Shown piece by piece: positions 34,796 to 45,227 of a DNA stretch of 64,000 bases (its first letter is position 1; the number at the start of each line of letters is the position of its first letter). The notes under the pieces are model-generated. The model was not told the DNA's origin. It saw only the letters and a list, made by a program, of their open reading frames with translations, and did not search any database. A program made the position numbers and the translations under genes. The stretch comes from Hygrocybe punicea. Lineage: Eukaryota > Basidiomycota > Agaricomycetes > Agaricales > Hygrophoraceae. The stretch spans positions 62,001 to 126,000 of the forward strand of contig OY744462.1 of NCBI GenBank assembly GCA_963556145.1, written 5' to 3'.

Positions 34796-35239
34796 ATTTG
34801 CCAATTGAAAAAGGACAGGAGCAGAACATCAAAGATATCAAGGTAGGTTTGCTGAAACCATGATGTGTCGGTGTCTTACATTGCAGTGCAGGTTACATAT
34901 CATTCCTTTGGGCCTGGCGCTACATGGGAGTATATGCAGAAGATTTCGCCAGCAATACCTACCCTGCATAAAGTCCAAAGACATATGGAACACCAATTCG
35001 GTGCAACGGTCTACGGTGCGAAGCATGGCAGTCCAGACAAAGAACAGGACGTTGCAAAGGTTGCGGAACACTATATTTCATCAGAGTTACACGTGCACAA
35101 GACTGGTCCCAAGTTCAAGAATCCTAAGGACAAAACTACAGATTTCATAACTACAGGAATGATCAACCTTGAGCAGCTTCATACGATGGACAAGTGGTTT
35201 GCAAATCGCTCATATGAGCGATCTACTGAAGAGGATTAG
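34796..35239 (+). pseudogene. DUF6589 gene, C-terminal part
   Basis: The plus-strand frames give the expected end of the family: G-Q-E-Q-N-I-K-D-I-K, then VQVTYHSFGPGATWEYMQKI, SPAIPTLHKVQRHMEHQFGA, a D-V-A-K-V-A-E-H-Y block, and MINLEQLHTMDKWFANRSYE before the stop at 35239. A short insertion or unspliced segment separates D-I-K-V from V-T-Y-H-S (34845-34888; GTTTGC...TTGCAG may be an intron). It is in the original orientation, unlike the preceding segment. Confidence 0.75.
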
Positions 35240-35302
35240 CTAGAAAATGAACAATAACTGTAGAGTCAGTCTTGATGAATAGGAAATAGTGAACCAGTGC
35301 AC

Positions 35303-36965
35303 CTAAGATTGATGGGATGACAAGTCCAGTGGCATTGCGTGGCCATACGGATCTAAAAGATATTGCCATCCATAGACATCCAAAATTACTGTCCCAGGTG
35401 GCGGCGCTGCAGGCGCAAAAGATGCATATGGATGCGGGACGTGTTCAGGCAAATGCGGTGCCGTGGTGAGATGATTGCATGGCCTAGAAGTGGCAGCATG
35501 GAAGCGACTGTGCAGCGATGGCACAACTGAATGGGGTGGTTGGGCAACCCAATGAGTGGGCTGTGGAGCTGTCCAGTTTGGCAGCAAATTCTCTTGACCA
35601 TTTGATGGGACCGTAAGTGCTGTCGCAAATGGAGTATTGTGTGCTGAAGAGCCACTGAACGCTTCAGGTTGCTTGGCATGGGACAATCGAGGCTTCTTCG
35701 GTTGTCTTGCACGTTCCTCTCGCAATCGACCTCATTCTGCCCTCTCAGCTTCACGCTTTTCTTCTTGGCAAGCTGCAGTTTCATGCTTCTTCTGCTCGGC
35801 ACGCTCCCTCTTGGCCGCTTCCCGCTCGAGTTGAAATCTGGTATCGAACATGCCCAAAATTGTCAGCAGTTCCACACCATGCTTCTCTGCCATCGTTAAA
35901 CTCCATCCAGCCCTCACCAAATCATCCATGTTGTTCAAGCAGGCCTTGGATGCCAGCGAGGTGAGGACTGTGTCTGGTAGGAGGCCCTGCACTCCCCATG
36001 GCCCCTTTGTATACTGACCAAATCGCCACTTATCCAAGAGTCCTTGTGCTGCCTGCAGATGCTCGTCTCGACGATTGGCACCCAGCGCTACATTGGTCAA
36101 CTTTCACTTGCCATTTGCATCAGGATCCTGGCTGGGTGTGTCCTCGGTGTCGCTACTTGCAGTCGCTGGGCACATTGTCTGAGCAGCCGGCATGGCATGC
36201 ATAGAGGCTTTGAAGAGGCAGTTATCACAACAGGTACCGGTGGGATCTAACGATGGCATCAGTTCACATGTTCCGGATTGTTCCCGAGACGTATGTTTTC
36301 ATGGTGGGTTGTCGAAATACTCATCAACAACTTCCCTTCTGCAAGACTCGGTCTCAATCCACATGCGCAGTCCTGCCTCAATGTCCTTCTTGTATTTTGG
36401 TGGGTCATTCTCATTAACATCCTCATCATTGACACCTGTCTCTTGGAAAACAGTTGGCTGAACAAGCAGATAGGCATGCGTGACGATAGTGGGATCCCTT
36501 CTGGCTCGCCCAGCGCATTGCATCCAGATTGACAGAGACTCTGGGACCATGAATTGTACGACTTGTTCAATGTGTGGAATGTCACAGCCCTGTAAGTACC
36601 TGAGTGCTTATTCATTGTCAAGTGCTTTCGAGATATACCATTCCAGCAGCTTCTGTTGTTAACAAGATCTTGATTCTGCTCTTATGAAAATCCATATGTA
36701 TAGCTAATCGTACTTCTGTGAGAACAGGTGCCGGAAGTGTAGCTGAGGTGACAAGAAATGGGACGTGTAGAGGTATGAAGGCACGCAAGGTGCCCAGTTG
36801 GGCGTATTCATGCCGAAATTTATCCCCCCATTGAGAGATGCAGTGTGCCTCATCAATAATGAAAGCCCCAATTTTGTTAGCAAACTTGGGTGAGCTTAGA
36901 AGTGCACGGAAGCCTTCGTGTTTGAGACACATCTCTGGTGATGTTATTATGGCATTATGGTCCAA
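35303..36965 (-). pseudogene. RecQ-like DEAH helicase with long C-terminal extension (broken)
   Basis: From 36965 downward: MDHNAIITSPEMCLKHEGF, DEAH box in FIIDEAHCISQWGDK, then FLVTSATLPAPVL (motif III); after a gap, motif VI region SLSIWMQCAGRARRDPT and a L-L-V-Q-P-T-V-F-Q-E tail (36299-36550). Further down (36100-35303) comes a helical extension with LLDKWRFGQYTKGPWGVQGL, LPDTVLTSLASKACLNNMDD, a Lys/Glu coiled coil and a His/Pro-rich tail. A single in-frame TGA (35732-35734, expected CGA) splits this extension. Walker A and domains between motifs III and VI are missing. The extension resembles that of fungal TE-associated RecQ helicases. Confidence 0.75.
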
Positions 36966-37066
36966 GTTTTCCAGTTCCTTTGATACGATGAGATTTACTT
37001 CTGGATGTACAAGGCTTTAGGGATAAAAACCTTGTGCAGGGTATTATTGTATGTGTCGCCATTGAA

Positions 37067-37505
37067 CCCGGTGCTGCAGCAATAGCCAGAGCCAGGTCAA
37101 CGTACCATGAAGCAAGAGCTAGAACCAGGTCAACCTACCCCGCAGCAAACACTGGACCCAGGTCAACCTGGTGCTGCAGCAACAGCTGGCCCACAGTCAA
37201 CCAAGTCCAACAGCAATAGCTGAAGCCAGGTCAACCTACATTCCATGAACGGCTGGCCTTGGGTCAACCCATATATCCAGCAATAGCTGTTCTGGGTTAA
37301 CCCACCCCATAGCAGAGCTGACAGTGGGTTGTCCTACCCAGCAGGCATTTACCAGGAAGAGCTGTACCTGGGTCAACCTACCCCAACACATTTCCACAGA
37401 AACAGCTGTCATTTGGGTCAACCTACCCCCGCAGCAATAACTGCGCTATGTGTACCTACCACTCGCAGCTTTAACTGTGATTGGGTTGACCAAAACAACT
37501 GGGTC
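37067..37505. repeat. GGTCAACCTACCC tandem repeat, about 40-45 bp period
   Basis: About ten to eleven degenerate units carry AGCAATAGCTG, a short variable part and GGGTCAACCTACCC. GGGTTGACC on the other strand closes the array (37484). Word palindromy (GGTCAACC/GGTTGACC) matches the style of the other arrays. Confidence 0.8.
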
Positions 37506-37849
37506 TACTGTGTATGCTAAGTCTGCCAGTGGGCCGTCGAGACGTTGCTTGGAAAATATGAATCTGTCAGCATAATTTCATGCCTGGTAGTAGCAACTTA
37601 CAAAATTGATTTATTTGATCACCTCTGAGGTTATTAAATGTGCAGGATGTGAATTGTGCATGTTGGGCTGAAATGTGTTGATGGTTGAGTGTTGAACGAG
37701 TAATGTCATTCCTTTCCTGAATTACTACTAGCCATGTCAGTCGTGAGATACATTAAACAATATAGAAGTATTTGGAGAAGCAACTAAGGTATCTGTAAAG
37801 TAGGGGCCTTCCCTATCCTGTGCCTCTGACTTGCAATTGTAACCCTGAT
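37506..37849. other. No gene seen
   Basis: AT-rich spacer between the GGTCAACC array and the GGCACC-word element. Confidence 0.35.
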
Positions 37850-38914
37850 GGGCAATCCCCCTCAGGGGCCAGCACCGGTGCCAGTACCAGTACCAGCACC
37901 ACACCAGCCACAATACCGGCACCAGCACACAAAAGGGATGGCAACAAGTGAAAATGAACATGCAAACGCAAATGCAAATGGGGAGCAAATGGGATGCAAA
38001 AGGAACACCAACACAAACGGAAACGACAATGTAAGACCACCAGATCATAGGACGACGATGACAAGGCAAATAAGGTACATCTGCGAGGGCTGAAGCCTTC
38101 ACATTTCTTTCTTTTGATTGGTTCTAATGTTTTTTTCACTGCTTTGCATCTATATAATGATGATTATGGAAACTTGCATGGCCATGAAAATGGCACGGAA
38201 ATGACAATGGTGACTACACGAAAGTGAACATGACATTGGGGCAGGAATGTGGATGACAACCGACGACGCAACAGCAGCAGCTCCACCAGCAGCAGCACTG
38301 GCAGGGACCCAGCGGCGGCAGTGGGGATGCAATGGCAGCACCACCACCACCACCACCAGTAGTGGAAATGGCGGGGGCGCAATGGCAGCGGCACCACCAA
38401 CACCACCACCACCCGTAGCAGCAGTGGCAGCAGCTCCACCAGCAGGAGCGCTGGCAGGAACCCAGTGGGACCAACATGGGTACCAGCACCAGCACTGACA
38501 CCAGCGCCAGTACCAACGCGACGCCAGCGCCAACGCAGGCACCAACACCACTGCACAGCCAGCACCAACATGGGCACCAGCACCATGCCAGTACCAGCAC
38601 CAACGCCAATCTGGGCACCAGCACTGGCACCACAGCTCTGACATGGGCACTAGCACCAATACCGGCACCAACACTGACACCAGCACTGGCACTGGCACTG
38701 GCGTCAACATGGGCATCACAAGCACCAGCACTAGTACCAACATCAGGACCAGCAGCGCCAGCCACAACACTAGCACTAGTGATTGGCACAGGTAACCCGT
38801 GGGTATTCCATGGCTACCCGTACCCGTACCCGTGGAAACCCATACCCGTGCCACGGGTACGGGTAACCCGCGGGTTTACCCACGGGTCTACCCCAGAGGG
38901 CCCAACCTCCCATT

Positions 38915-38969
38915 ACCTCACGAACACAGCACTGACGTCAATTGACGTCACGCTGCATCTTCGCGAGGT
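38915..38969. repeat. TCAATTGA-type palindrome, copy D
   Basis: It opens ACCTCACGAA, has an extended centre TGACGTCAATTGACGTCA and closes TTCGCGAGGT. This is the most symmetric centre among the copies. Confidence 0.8.
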
Positions 38970-39026
38970 GACGTGGGTGGGCCTCTTCGTCTCCTCCTTG
39001 TCTCCCCCTCGTCTCCTAGGTGGTAT

Positions 39027-39080
39027 CCTCGCAGACGCGGTGCCAGTGTCGATTGGCACGGTGATGCCGGTTCGCGAGGT
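39027..39080. repeat. TCAATTGA-type palindrome, copy E
   Basis: It opens CCTCGCAGA, has a centre GTGTCGATTGGCAC and closes TTCGCGAGGT, 58 bp after copy D in the same element. Confidence 0.65.
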
Positions 39081-39212
39081 GGGTTGAGGGCATGCCATTG
39101 CCAGCATGTCTCAGGCTGTTGGCTGTTTGGCTGGCGCTGCTCTGGGCATCTGCTGTTGGCCCACTGGTTGAGGGGGGTGGGCATGGGCGTGGGGGTTGGG
39201 GAGCATCTGCGG

Positions 39213-39290
39213 CTGTAGTCAGTAGCATAGCAATGTATAATTACAATAAAGGAAGACATACCTGTTGCAGCGGGTGGTGGGTGCACCACC
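39213..39290 (-). other. G-V-V-H-P exon end plus 49-nt intron
   Basis: On the minus strand the exon end reads G-V-V-H-P-P-P-A-A-T. The intron is 39261-39213: donor GTATGT, CTACTGAC branch, CTACAG acceptor. All signals are canonical for a basidiomycete intron. Confidence 0.6.
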
Positions 39291-39547
39291 CCCACTGCTC
39301 CTCTCTGTGCCTTCATTGTCCATTGCCGCCACGCTTGCCATCGTCATCGTTTGCCATCACCCTGGCTTGCCGTCATCGTTTGTGATCGTCGTGACTTGTC
39401 GTTGTCGTTTGCAATCGTCGTGCCTTGCCGTCGTCGTGGCTTGCCATCGTCACGGGTGCCATCATCGCAGTTGCCATCGTCGCGGTTGCGGTTGCGGTCC
39501 TCATCCCCTCGTCCCTGTCCTCATAGTTGGTTCGTTGTCATGGTTGT

Positions 39548-39630
39548 CTGTAGTTGTCTGGTTAGTCAGTATGATAGAACTCTATAAATAAATACTTATT
39601 GTAGTGTGGGTGCACCACTCCCTGCTGCTC
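39548..39630 (-). other. G-V-V-H-P exon end plus 48-nt intron, second copy
   Basis: The exon end reads Q-G-V-V-H-P-H-Y-N. The intron is 39595-39548: donor GTATTT, TACTGAC branch, CTACAG acceptor. It lies about 330 bp from the first copy, same strand. Confidence 0.55.
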
Positions 39631-39935
39631 TTTTCGCCCCCTAATCTCGCCCTTCTTCATTTCGTTACATTTGGTCTTGCAGTTGCCGCGTAGTCGAGGT
39701 CTAAGTCGCGTGTCACGGGATCGTGACACTACCCGTGAAAAACCCGTGGACTCGTGACACAGGTACGGGTAAATCACCAGTCCCAATTTGGCTACCTGTA
39801 CCCGTACCCGCGTGGACCCATACCCGTGACCCGTGCGGGTTTCAATACCCGTGCATATGACTAACTAGCACGGTACCGGTGGGCACCAGCAGCAGCATAG
39901 TACCCATCAGTGACGGCAGTGGTGCAGTGAGAGCA

Positions 39936-40207
39936 TAATGGTGGGATGGGGCAGCATAGATATGAAAGTATTAGCATATCTGCTGTTGTATATAGGTCAT
40001 CGTATCAATGCAATTCATTTTATCACAATGAAATGGAATCCTAAATAATAAATAAGCAATATAAATGGTGTGTTTGCAGGCAGGGGTAGCAGGCTGTACA
40101 CTCCTATATTGTATTCTATAGGGAGCAGGCAAAGCTATGTAATGCTACATAGAGCCCAGCGACGCTACATAGGGCTATATATCGGGGACCTCCCTAGTAT
40201 GCTATGA
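39936..40207. other. CTACATAG words; no gene
   Basis: GCTACATAGNGC recurs at 40130-40175. The same word reappears at 42608-42618 just outside the far end of the next element, so an outer element may enclose it. Confidence 0.4.
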
Positions 40208-40859
40208 GTGCATCAGCAAATCGGCAAAATGTTCTCAGCAACTTTTCGGGTCTGGTTGGTCTGGCTCAGACCCCCAGACCATTTCACACCCACAGACCAT
40301 TTTGGCTTCCTCAACTTATCTTATGACGGTAGACATTTATTAATGATCATATAATTGAATGTTGAACGAATGTAAGTTAGCTATGAATCATGTTATCTTA
40401 TATTTAAATTTAATGGTCCGTGCAGCTTTCAACCGTGCGAATGTCTGAGTGAATACATTTTGCCAAAGTTAAAATCACCACTTGCGGTTGTTGTCCTGCC
40501 CAGTTGAGAGTGGTATTTTTTCATTCTTTTATGAAGTTCAAACTCAACAGAGGTTGCAGGCTCAGAGGTTGTGCCAGGTATTGTTTGGAACTTGACATAT
40601 CAACACTACCACTGAGACGAGATCACATAGGTATATGTTTTTATGTGTTTCCATTACTGCTCAATCCTTTTGCCTCCCTTTACTGCTAGCATCAGTTTGG
40701 GTTTATATCACAGATGGAGTCCCGCAGTCAAGCTACAGATGCACTTATATGTCCACACCCACCATGGAGACATGGGGCACCAACAGTGAGTCCTAGTGCC
40801 TGGCCCGGCCTGAGATCTCAAAGCTGGAGCCACACCATCAGGCCATGGCTTTTGTAGAG

Positions 40860-41700
40860 GTATGTGGACTGCATTTACCTGAAGTATTGTAGCTAAATTT
40901 TGCTCAAGACAGTGGACTACACACACGATCTGTGATTGGTGTGACCACTCACCAACAACCAACGACCAACAACGACCAACAATGGCCAATGACTAACAAT
41001 GGCCAATGATGAATGCCATGACCATCCAATTGCATGAGAACAAACACCGGTGGGATGGTGTCCATCACCCGCTGCCAAAGCTACGTGTTTTTAAAATTTT
41101 AACTCAGGCTACTCACAGAATATGTAAGCCACACGCAACCACCACCACTTGGACTCGTGTCCCTGACTTCAACCACTAACACTATGCACCATATGGTGAG
41201 GCACTGGATTCCAAACAAGCAAATGGGATGGTGCCTGAAAGGTATGTTTTTCAATATAATCTATGACTTCTACTACTGTACTAGAATCACCACCACCAAC
41301 CAACCTTGACCACAATGATGGCCTTATCTCTGGACCCCCGAATGATGTGGGCACACACACCACAACGACATGCACCATGACAACACACACCATGACAACA
41401 CGCCCCTGCTGCCTTCAAATCACCTCACAAACACGCATATGTCCATGTTAATTGACATATGCACAATGTTTGTGAGGTGTAAAAGGACCCAGAGAGCCGA
41501 GCATGTCTATCCTGACACGTTTGACTCTCCAGAACAGCATACCCCACACAAAAACCGCAGTTTCATGGTGGAACTGCAGTTAAATGGCTAACAGTGACCA
41601 GCAGAGGACGACAAGTCCAGTGTCAATGGGAGCTGGCGCCCCCACCTCAGTATGTTTTTACTTTTTCTCTCTTCTCCCCCCATTTACTGACTAACTACAG
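40860..41700 (+). other. Three intron-like segments in series
   Basis: Segments: 40860-40912 (GTATGT...AAGACAG, 53 nt), 41242-41284 (GTATGT...TACTAG, 43 nt) and 41650-41700 (GTATGT, TTACTGACTAAC, TACAG, 51 nt). Spacing and strand are consistent with one spliced transcript across the element. The exonic sequence is CAA/ACC-rich with stops in all frames, so a non-coding transcript is as likely as a protein. Confidence 0.5.
41422..41478. repeat. TCAATTGA-type palindrome, copy F
   Basis: It opens ACCTCACAAACA, has a centre GTTAATTGACAT and closes TGTTTGTGAGGT. GCATATG is symmetric on both sides. 57 bp. Confidence 0.8.
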
Positions 41701-42956
41701 CTCAACATCCACACCACAATGCCCACAGCAAAAAGGATCCACAGCATCTGACTGCAGACAATGACAATGCAGAGACTGGCTGTGGATGTAGTGATGGTAA
41801 AGGTATGACTTTTTTGCATATGTTACTGATGCACATCATGCCCATGTCAACATGAACACATGGAATGACACCCAAGCTGAAATGCCAGGTACCAAATGCG
41901 ACAGACAAACATTACAGATATTAATTGGGTGAAGTCGATCAATATGTATGAGCGCTTATATACTTGAAAACATACAACCAGATATCAATGGCCTCGTTGG
42001 GAACAGATTACCCATCAAAATCCCTCAGGTCATTGTCAAATGGCTAACTTTCTTCATGTCATTGCCCTTATCCTTGCTGCTGGATCTGCCGTCTTCGGTC
42101 TTTTGGCCCATGTCGGAGATGGCTATGACCTGCTTCAGCACCTGTATATCTGGATTTGCAGCAGTTGTAACCCTGCTCACATTCATCTTTGATCTTGCCT
42201 TCTTCCTCGCCAGAACCTGCATCAATGCTGTCCCTGGGGGCTCTGCTACTATTGGCCATCCGGCCCACATTAGCTGCATGGGTACTTCTCTTCTTCAGTG
42301 GATGTTTCTACATGCTTGGTAGATGTTGCGTCTCCAATCGCACCCCAAGGAACAACTGGGGTGCCCATAATTTAGAAGCACGGAATTTATTTGCAATGAA
42401 TTTATTGTTTTTCTTCTGTTCTGCGTGGTCTGAGATTGGTCTGGAGATGGTCTGGTCCAGACAGCACTGTCTGGTGGTGGTCTGACGAATTGTGAATCTA
42501 ACATCAGGGTCTGGGAGATTCTCCGGTCTGGGATGGTCTGGGCCAGACCCCCCCAGACCCTACAGACATATTGTCAATTTGCTGATGTGCTATGGTTGCT
42601 ATGACTAAGCTACATAGCACTGGCTCTCGGATCAGGGTTTGCTGATGTACGAAGACAACAAGAAAAACAACCATACTGATGACAATGAACAATGGTCATC
42701 ACCAGCAAGGCCAGAGGAGTGGTGGCGATGAGGATGACGAATGACGGTGACGATGCAGACTGGCTGTGGTGGGGTGTACCGCCATCTTCATCACCATCCT
42801 TGATGATGGCGACCTCATCCGGTGTACTCATTAATAATTGTAAATCGAGCACTTTTCCATCACCCCTGGTGAGCATTGACATGCCATCAGCACAGACTCT
42901 CAGCTTCTACTTGTGATTTACCAACGCGCCGGCTCTCCTCTTTGCCTACTTGTTAT

Positions 42957-42964
42957 TATAAAAG
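42957..42964 (+). promoter_or_regulatory. TATA box of the small secreted-type gene
   Basis: TATAAAAG lies 94 bp before the ATG at 43051, followed by a CT/CA-rich leader. Position and sequence suit a strong fungal core promoter. Confidence 0.5.
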
Positions 42965-43050
42965 GCCCCCACAGTACTCTCTGGAACTTAGAGCTGGTCT
43001 CCCACACACAATACACAACAACTTCTCGAGCACTTTCTTCCATCTGAACT

Positions 43051-43269
43051 ATGCATTTCACACTTTTCACTGTCCTCACCGTTGCCTTCACCTCAGTGAT
43101 GCTCACGATCTCTGTGCCCCTCAGGGTAAATAACTGTCCTTTCCACTGACAGAATGCTTTGCAGGCTGATCTTCCATGCAGGTTGGAGACATCCATGAGA
43201 AATCGATCGTGCGAAGGAGGTGCGTCCCTCAAGATCTTGACCTCCCCTACACATGCGCTGACATTCTGA
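43051..43269 (+). CDS. Possible small secreted protein, two exons (59 aa)
   Basis: Exon 1 (43051-43125) encodes MHFTLFTVLTVAFTSVMLTI followed by S-V-P-L-R, a convincing signal-peptide-like hydrophobic leader. The intron is 43126-43164 (GTAAAT, CACTGAC branch, TTTGCAG; 39 nt, short). Exon 2 (43165-43269) adds 34 residues with two Cys and ends in TGA. A TATA box stands at 42957. No family is recognised. An alternative acceptor (GACAG, 43152) or further 3' exons are possible. Confidence 0.45.
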
Positions 43270-43535
43270 CAAATACAACAAGCGTTGTCGCCCATGACAG
43301 CATCATCTCGCCCTTAATGAAGCGGTCAATCTTGTATAATCTGGTTGTGAGTAGCCCGTGTTCCGGCATATGAAACCCAGAGCTCAATCCCTCCTCGACA
43401 CACTTCTCTATTATCTACTTGCAGAAGAGACAGTTACAGGTGACCCACATTACCAACCCGAAAGGTTACCCTCTCATGTTTTCTTTTCAGACATGAGCCA
43501 ACAGCGACTCGGCTGGCTCTCACTCGGTTTCCACG

Positions 43536-43922
43536 GTGTCCTCTACCGCTGGTTCGTGGTCCACCACCACAAATATTGGATTTCAGGTACTGCTGGATCA
43601 GGGGCGGGTTTATGAGCGGCGGCAGCGGGTGCAGCTGCTGGAAAGGCAGGTTGTGGAGCAGGGGGAGAAGGTGCTGCATGGGTGGCAGGGGCCTCAGCTG
43701 CTAGATGACCTGTGGAGAGCGCAGCAGGAGCTAGTGAACCGGGAGGGAGTTCTGGAAAGACACATGCGGGAGCGACAAGACCAACAACAGCAGGACCAAC
43801 AGCAGCAGGGGCAACAGCCGCAGCAGCAGCAGCCACAGCAAGAGCAGCCGAGGCCACGTTATCACAGAATCTTGGGGAGTATACAGAATAGCATCTTTGG
43901 GGGTCAACGATCTAGGAGTTAA
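43536..43922 (+). CDS. Gln-rich coiled-coil protein, last exon (5' structure unsure)
   Basis: The open frame from about 43587 reads V-L-L-D-Q-G-R-V-Y-E, RRQRVQLLERQVVEQGEKVL, then a heptad-like LWRAQQELVNREGVLERHMR, a Gln/Pro tract and a basic end (stop 43922). Upstream, AG acceptors with pyrimidine tracts (TTTTCTTTTCAG near 43494, GGATTTCAG near 43588) and GT donors suggest several short introns, so the ATG at 43536 is only one option. Function unknown; oligomerisation through the coil is inference. Confidence 0.4.
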   Translation: MSSTAGSWSTTTNIGFQVLLDQGRVYERRQRVQLLERQVVEQGEKVLHGWQGPQLLDDLWRAQQELVNREGVLERHMRERQDQQQQDQQQQGQQPQQQQPQQEQPRPRYHRILGSIQNSIFGGQRSRS

Positions 43923-44046
43923 CGATCTTGACAGTGACTTACACTTCGGCTGTGTGACAATTTTACTCAATTTTACTTGGTGCTGCAATGATATCAAAAG
44001 TGAATATGGGACATTTTCATAAGATAGACCTCATCCACAAACAGTT

Positions 44047-44664
44047 ACATCATGAACCATCAAGCACTGTGACACCTCCATAACATACACCAATGGGTTA
44101 GACCAAATATCTATCTCCTCCTTCAAATGATTGAAAATCCAACTTTTGAATACACAGATCCCTCTGGATCGACTCTCTGAACATTTCACTGGAACAGATT
44201 TTTTTTAAACATCTCCAAAAGTTATCTACAGAGGTTTTACTTCATTGTCATGCAGTTTCATGCAATGTAACTGGTTGTAGATGAGGACTATCTCATATTT
44301 TTTGGAAATCCTTGTCTTGTGTGAAAAAAAATATTAATAAATCAAATTACAGCTGTTTGCATAAACATGCGGAAACTGAGAAAAAAGTCAAATGTGGTGC
44401 AGTGACTGCCAAGTCGTGGCTCCCTGTGTGAGCTTGAACTTGGCTTCAACATTACGACTAATCATTCCTCCCTCACAAAAAGCCTTATATAGGGACAGAG
44501 AAAGTAGTGGGGTGTGACCGGCCCTGATGACAGCGGGGCGGCCCAAAAAAGATATGTATTAGAGAAAAAGAAAGGAGTACATAAACAAGTCGAAGCCTAA
44601 GAGGCTATGAAGAGGGAGAGGAGGGAGGGAGAGGAAACAAGGGAGATGAGTGGAAATGATGAGA
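44047..44664 (-). repeat. DIRS-like element terminal region
   Basis: About 600 bp match 1197-1797 in inverse orientation. A TATATAAGG box (near 44490, minus strand) is conserved. AGACCTCATCCACAAACAGT (44029-44048) faces a partial inverted copy near 44265-44300, suggesting terminal inverted symmetry. Confidence 0.65.
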
Positions 44665-44743
44665 AGATGAGTGAGTACAAGGGAGAAAAAAGGGAAAAGA
44701 AACAAGAAAAGAAAAAATAGAAGAGAGAAAAAAGAGGGGGGTA

Positions 44744-45198
44744 TCAAGGTGGCCAGGGAGTGAGTTGGGCAGTGAGCAGGACAAGGTGTTGATGGATGTA
44801 GATTCGGAAGGTGGAAGAGGCCCAATGGCTGATGGCCTGGATGTGGTCGAGGGGGATACTGGCTTGGGTGGGAGTGGTGGCACCTCCACAATGCATGGAC
44901 TGGCCAGTGATGTCGCTGGGGAAGTGGGTGTGTGTAGGCAAGAAAGGAACCACAACCATGTAAGCATAGAGCTGTCAGAGCATAGCCAGAGGGGGGGGAG
45001 GAGAGAGTGGAGGGAGTCGCGGGGGTCGAGGTAGGTACGAAAAGCAAGAGTGGGGTTGTTGGGGGCTGGGAGGGGGCAGAGGATGATGTGATTGCCTTCA
45101 AAGAGGGGGTCAGCTTTGTGGGTGGGTAGGGAGAAGGACACGGCATTGTCAGGGAGCAAGGTTATGAAAGTGCGAAAGGAAAATTTTCAATATGATTG
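44744..45198 (-). pseudogene. DIRS-like tyrosine recombinase, C-terminal part
   Basis: Minus-strand frames give ITLLPDNAVSFSLPTHKADP and L-F-E-G-N-H-I-I-L, then the C-terminal catalytic region SMHCGGATTPTQASIPLDHI and HWASSTFRIYIHQHLVLL. In relatives the first block reads S-M-R-A-G-G-A-T; here the Arg of the catalytic HxxR/SxxR box is His. The Tyr in F-R-I-Y-I is kept. A TGA interrupts just after the junction where CGA is expected, and frameshifts occur near 44960. Joined to 49932-50453 it restores one gene across the KDZ element. Confidence 0.7.
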
Positions 45199-45227
45199 CT
45201 GTATGTTGCACTCTCCCACACATTCCT

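Larger units (their letters stand above)
38777..39863. mobile_element. Non-autonomous hAT-like element 3
   Basis: Ends are TAGTGATTGGCACAGGTAAC (left) and TAGTCATATGCACGGGTATT (right, reverse complement). The 8-bp duplication ACTAGCAC is exact (38769-38776, 39864-39871). Words CCCGTACCCGTGGG and GGGTACGGGTAACCC are dense at both ends. The interior carries two TCAATTGA-type palindromes and, on the minus strand, two G-V-V-H-P exon ends with introns. GCC/TTGC tracts lie at 39320-39500. Confidence 0.92.
37850..39935. mobile_element. GGCACC/GGTGCC word element (outer, hosts hAT-like element 3)
   Basis: GGCACCAGTACC, CCGGTGCC and related words fill 37865-37935, 38480-38768 and 39872-39920. The word array is continuous across the duplicated ACTAGCAC where hAT-like element 3 is inserted. 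The interior has CAG/CCACC trinucleotides (38260-38460). Outer termini are approximate and no target duplication was found. Confidence 0.6.
40208..42587. mobile_element. CATCAGCAAAT-ended word element with introns
   Basis: Termini read CATCAGCAAATCGGCAAAAT (40211) and, reverse-complemented, CATCAGCAAATTGACAATAT (ending 42587). Flanks TGCTATGA (40200-40207) and TGCTATGG (42588-42595) differ at one base and may be an 8-bp duplication. GTCTGG/CCAGAC words cluster at 40245-40310 and 42420-42560. The interior has ACC/AAC-rich exon-like stretches, three intron-like segments and one TCAATTGA-type palindrome. A short plus-strand frame at 42042-42200 starts with a hydrophobic leader, function unknown. 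Confidence 0.65.

Noticed and set aside
37067..37505. CRISPR-like regular array
   Set aside because: Repeats and spacers both drift, the period varies, and the context is eukaryotic.
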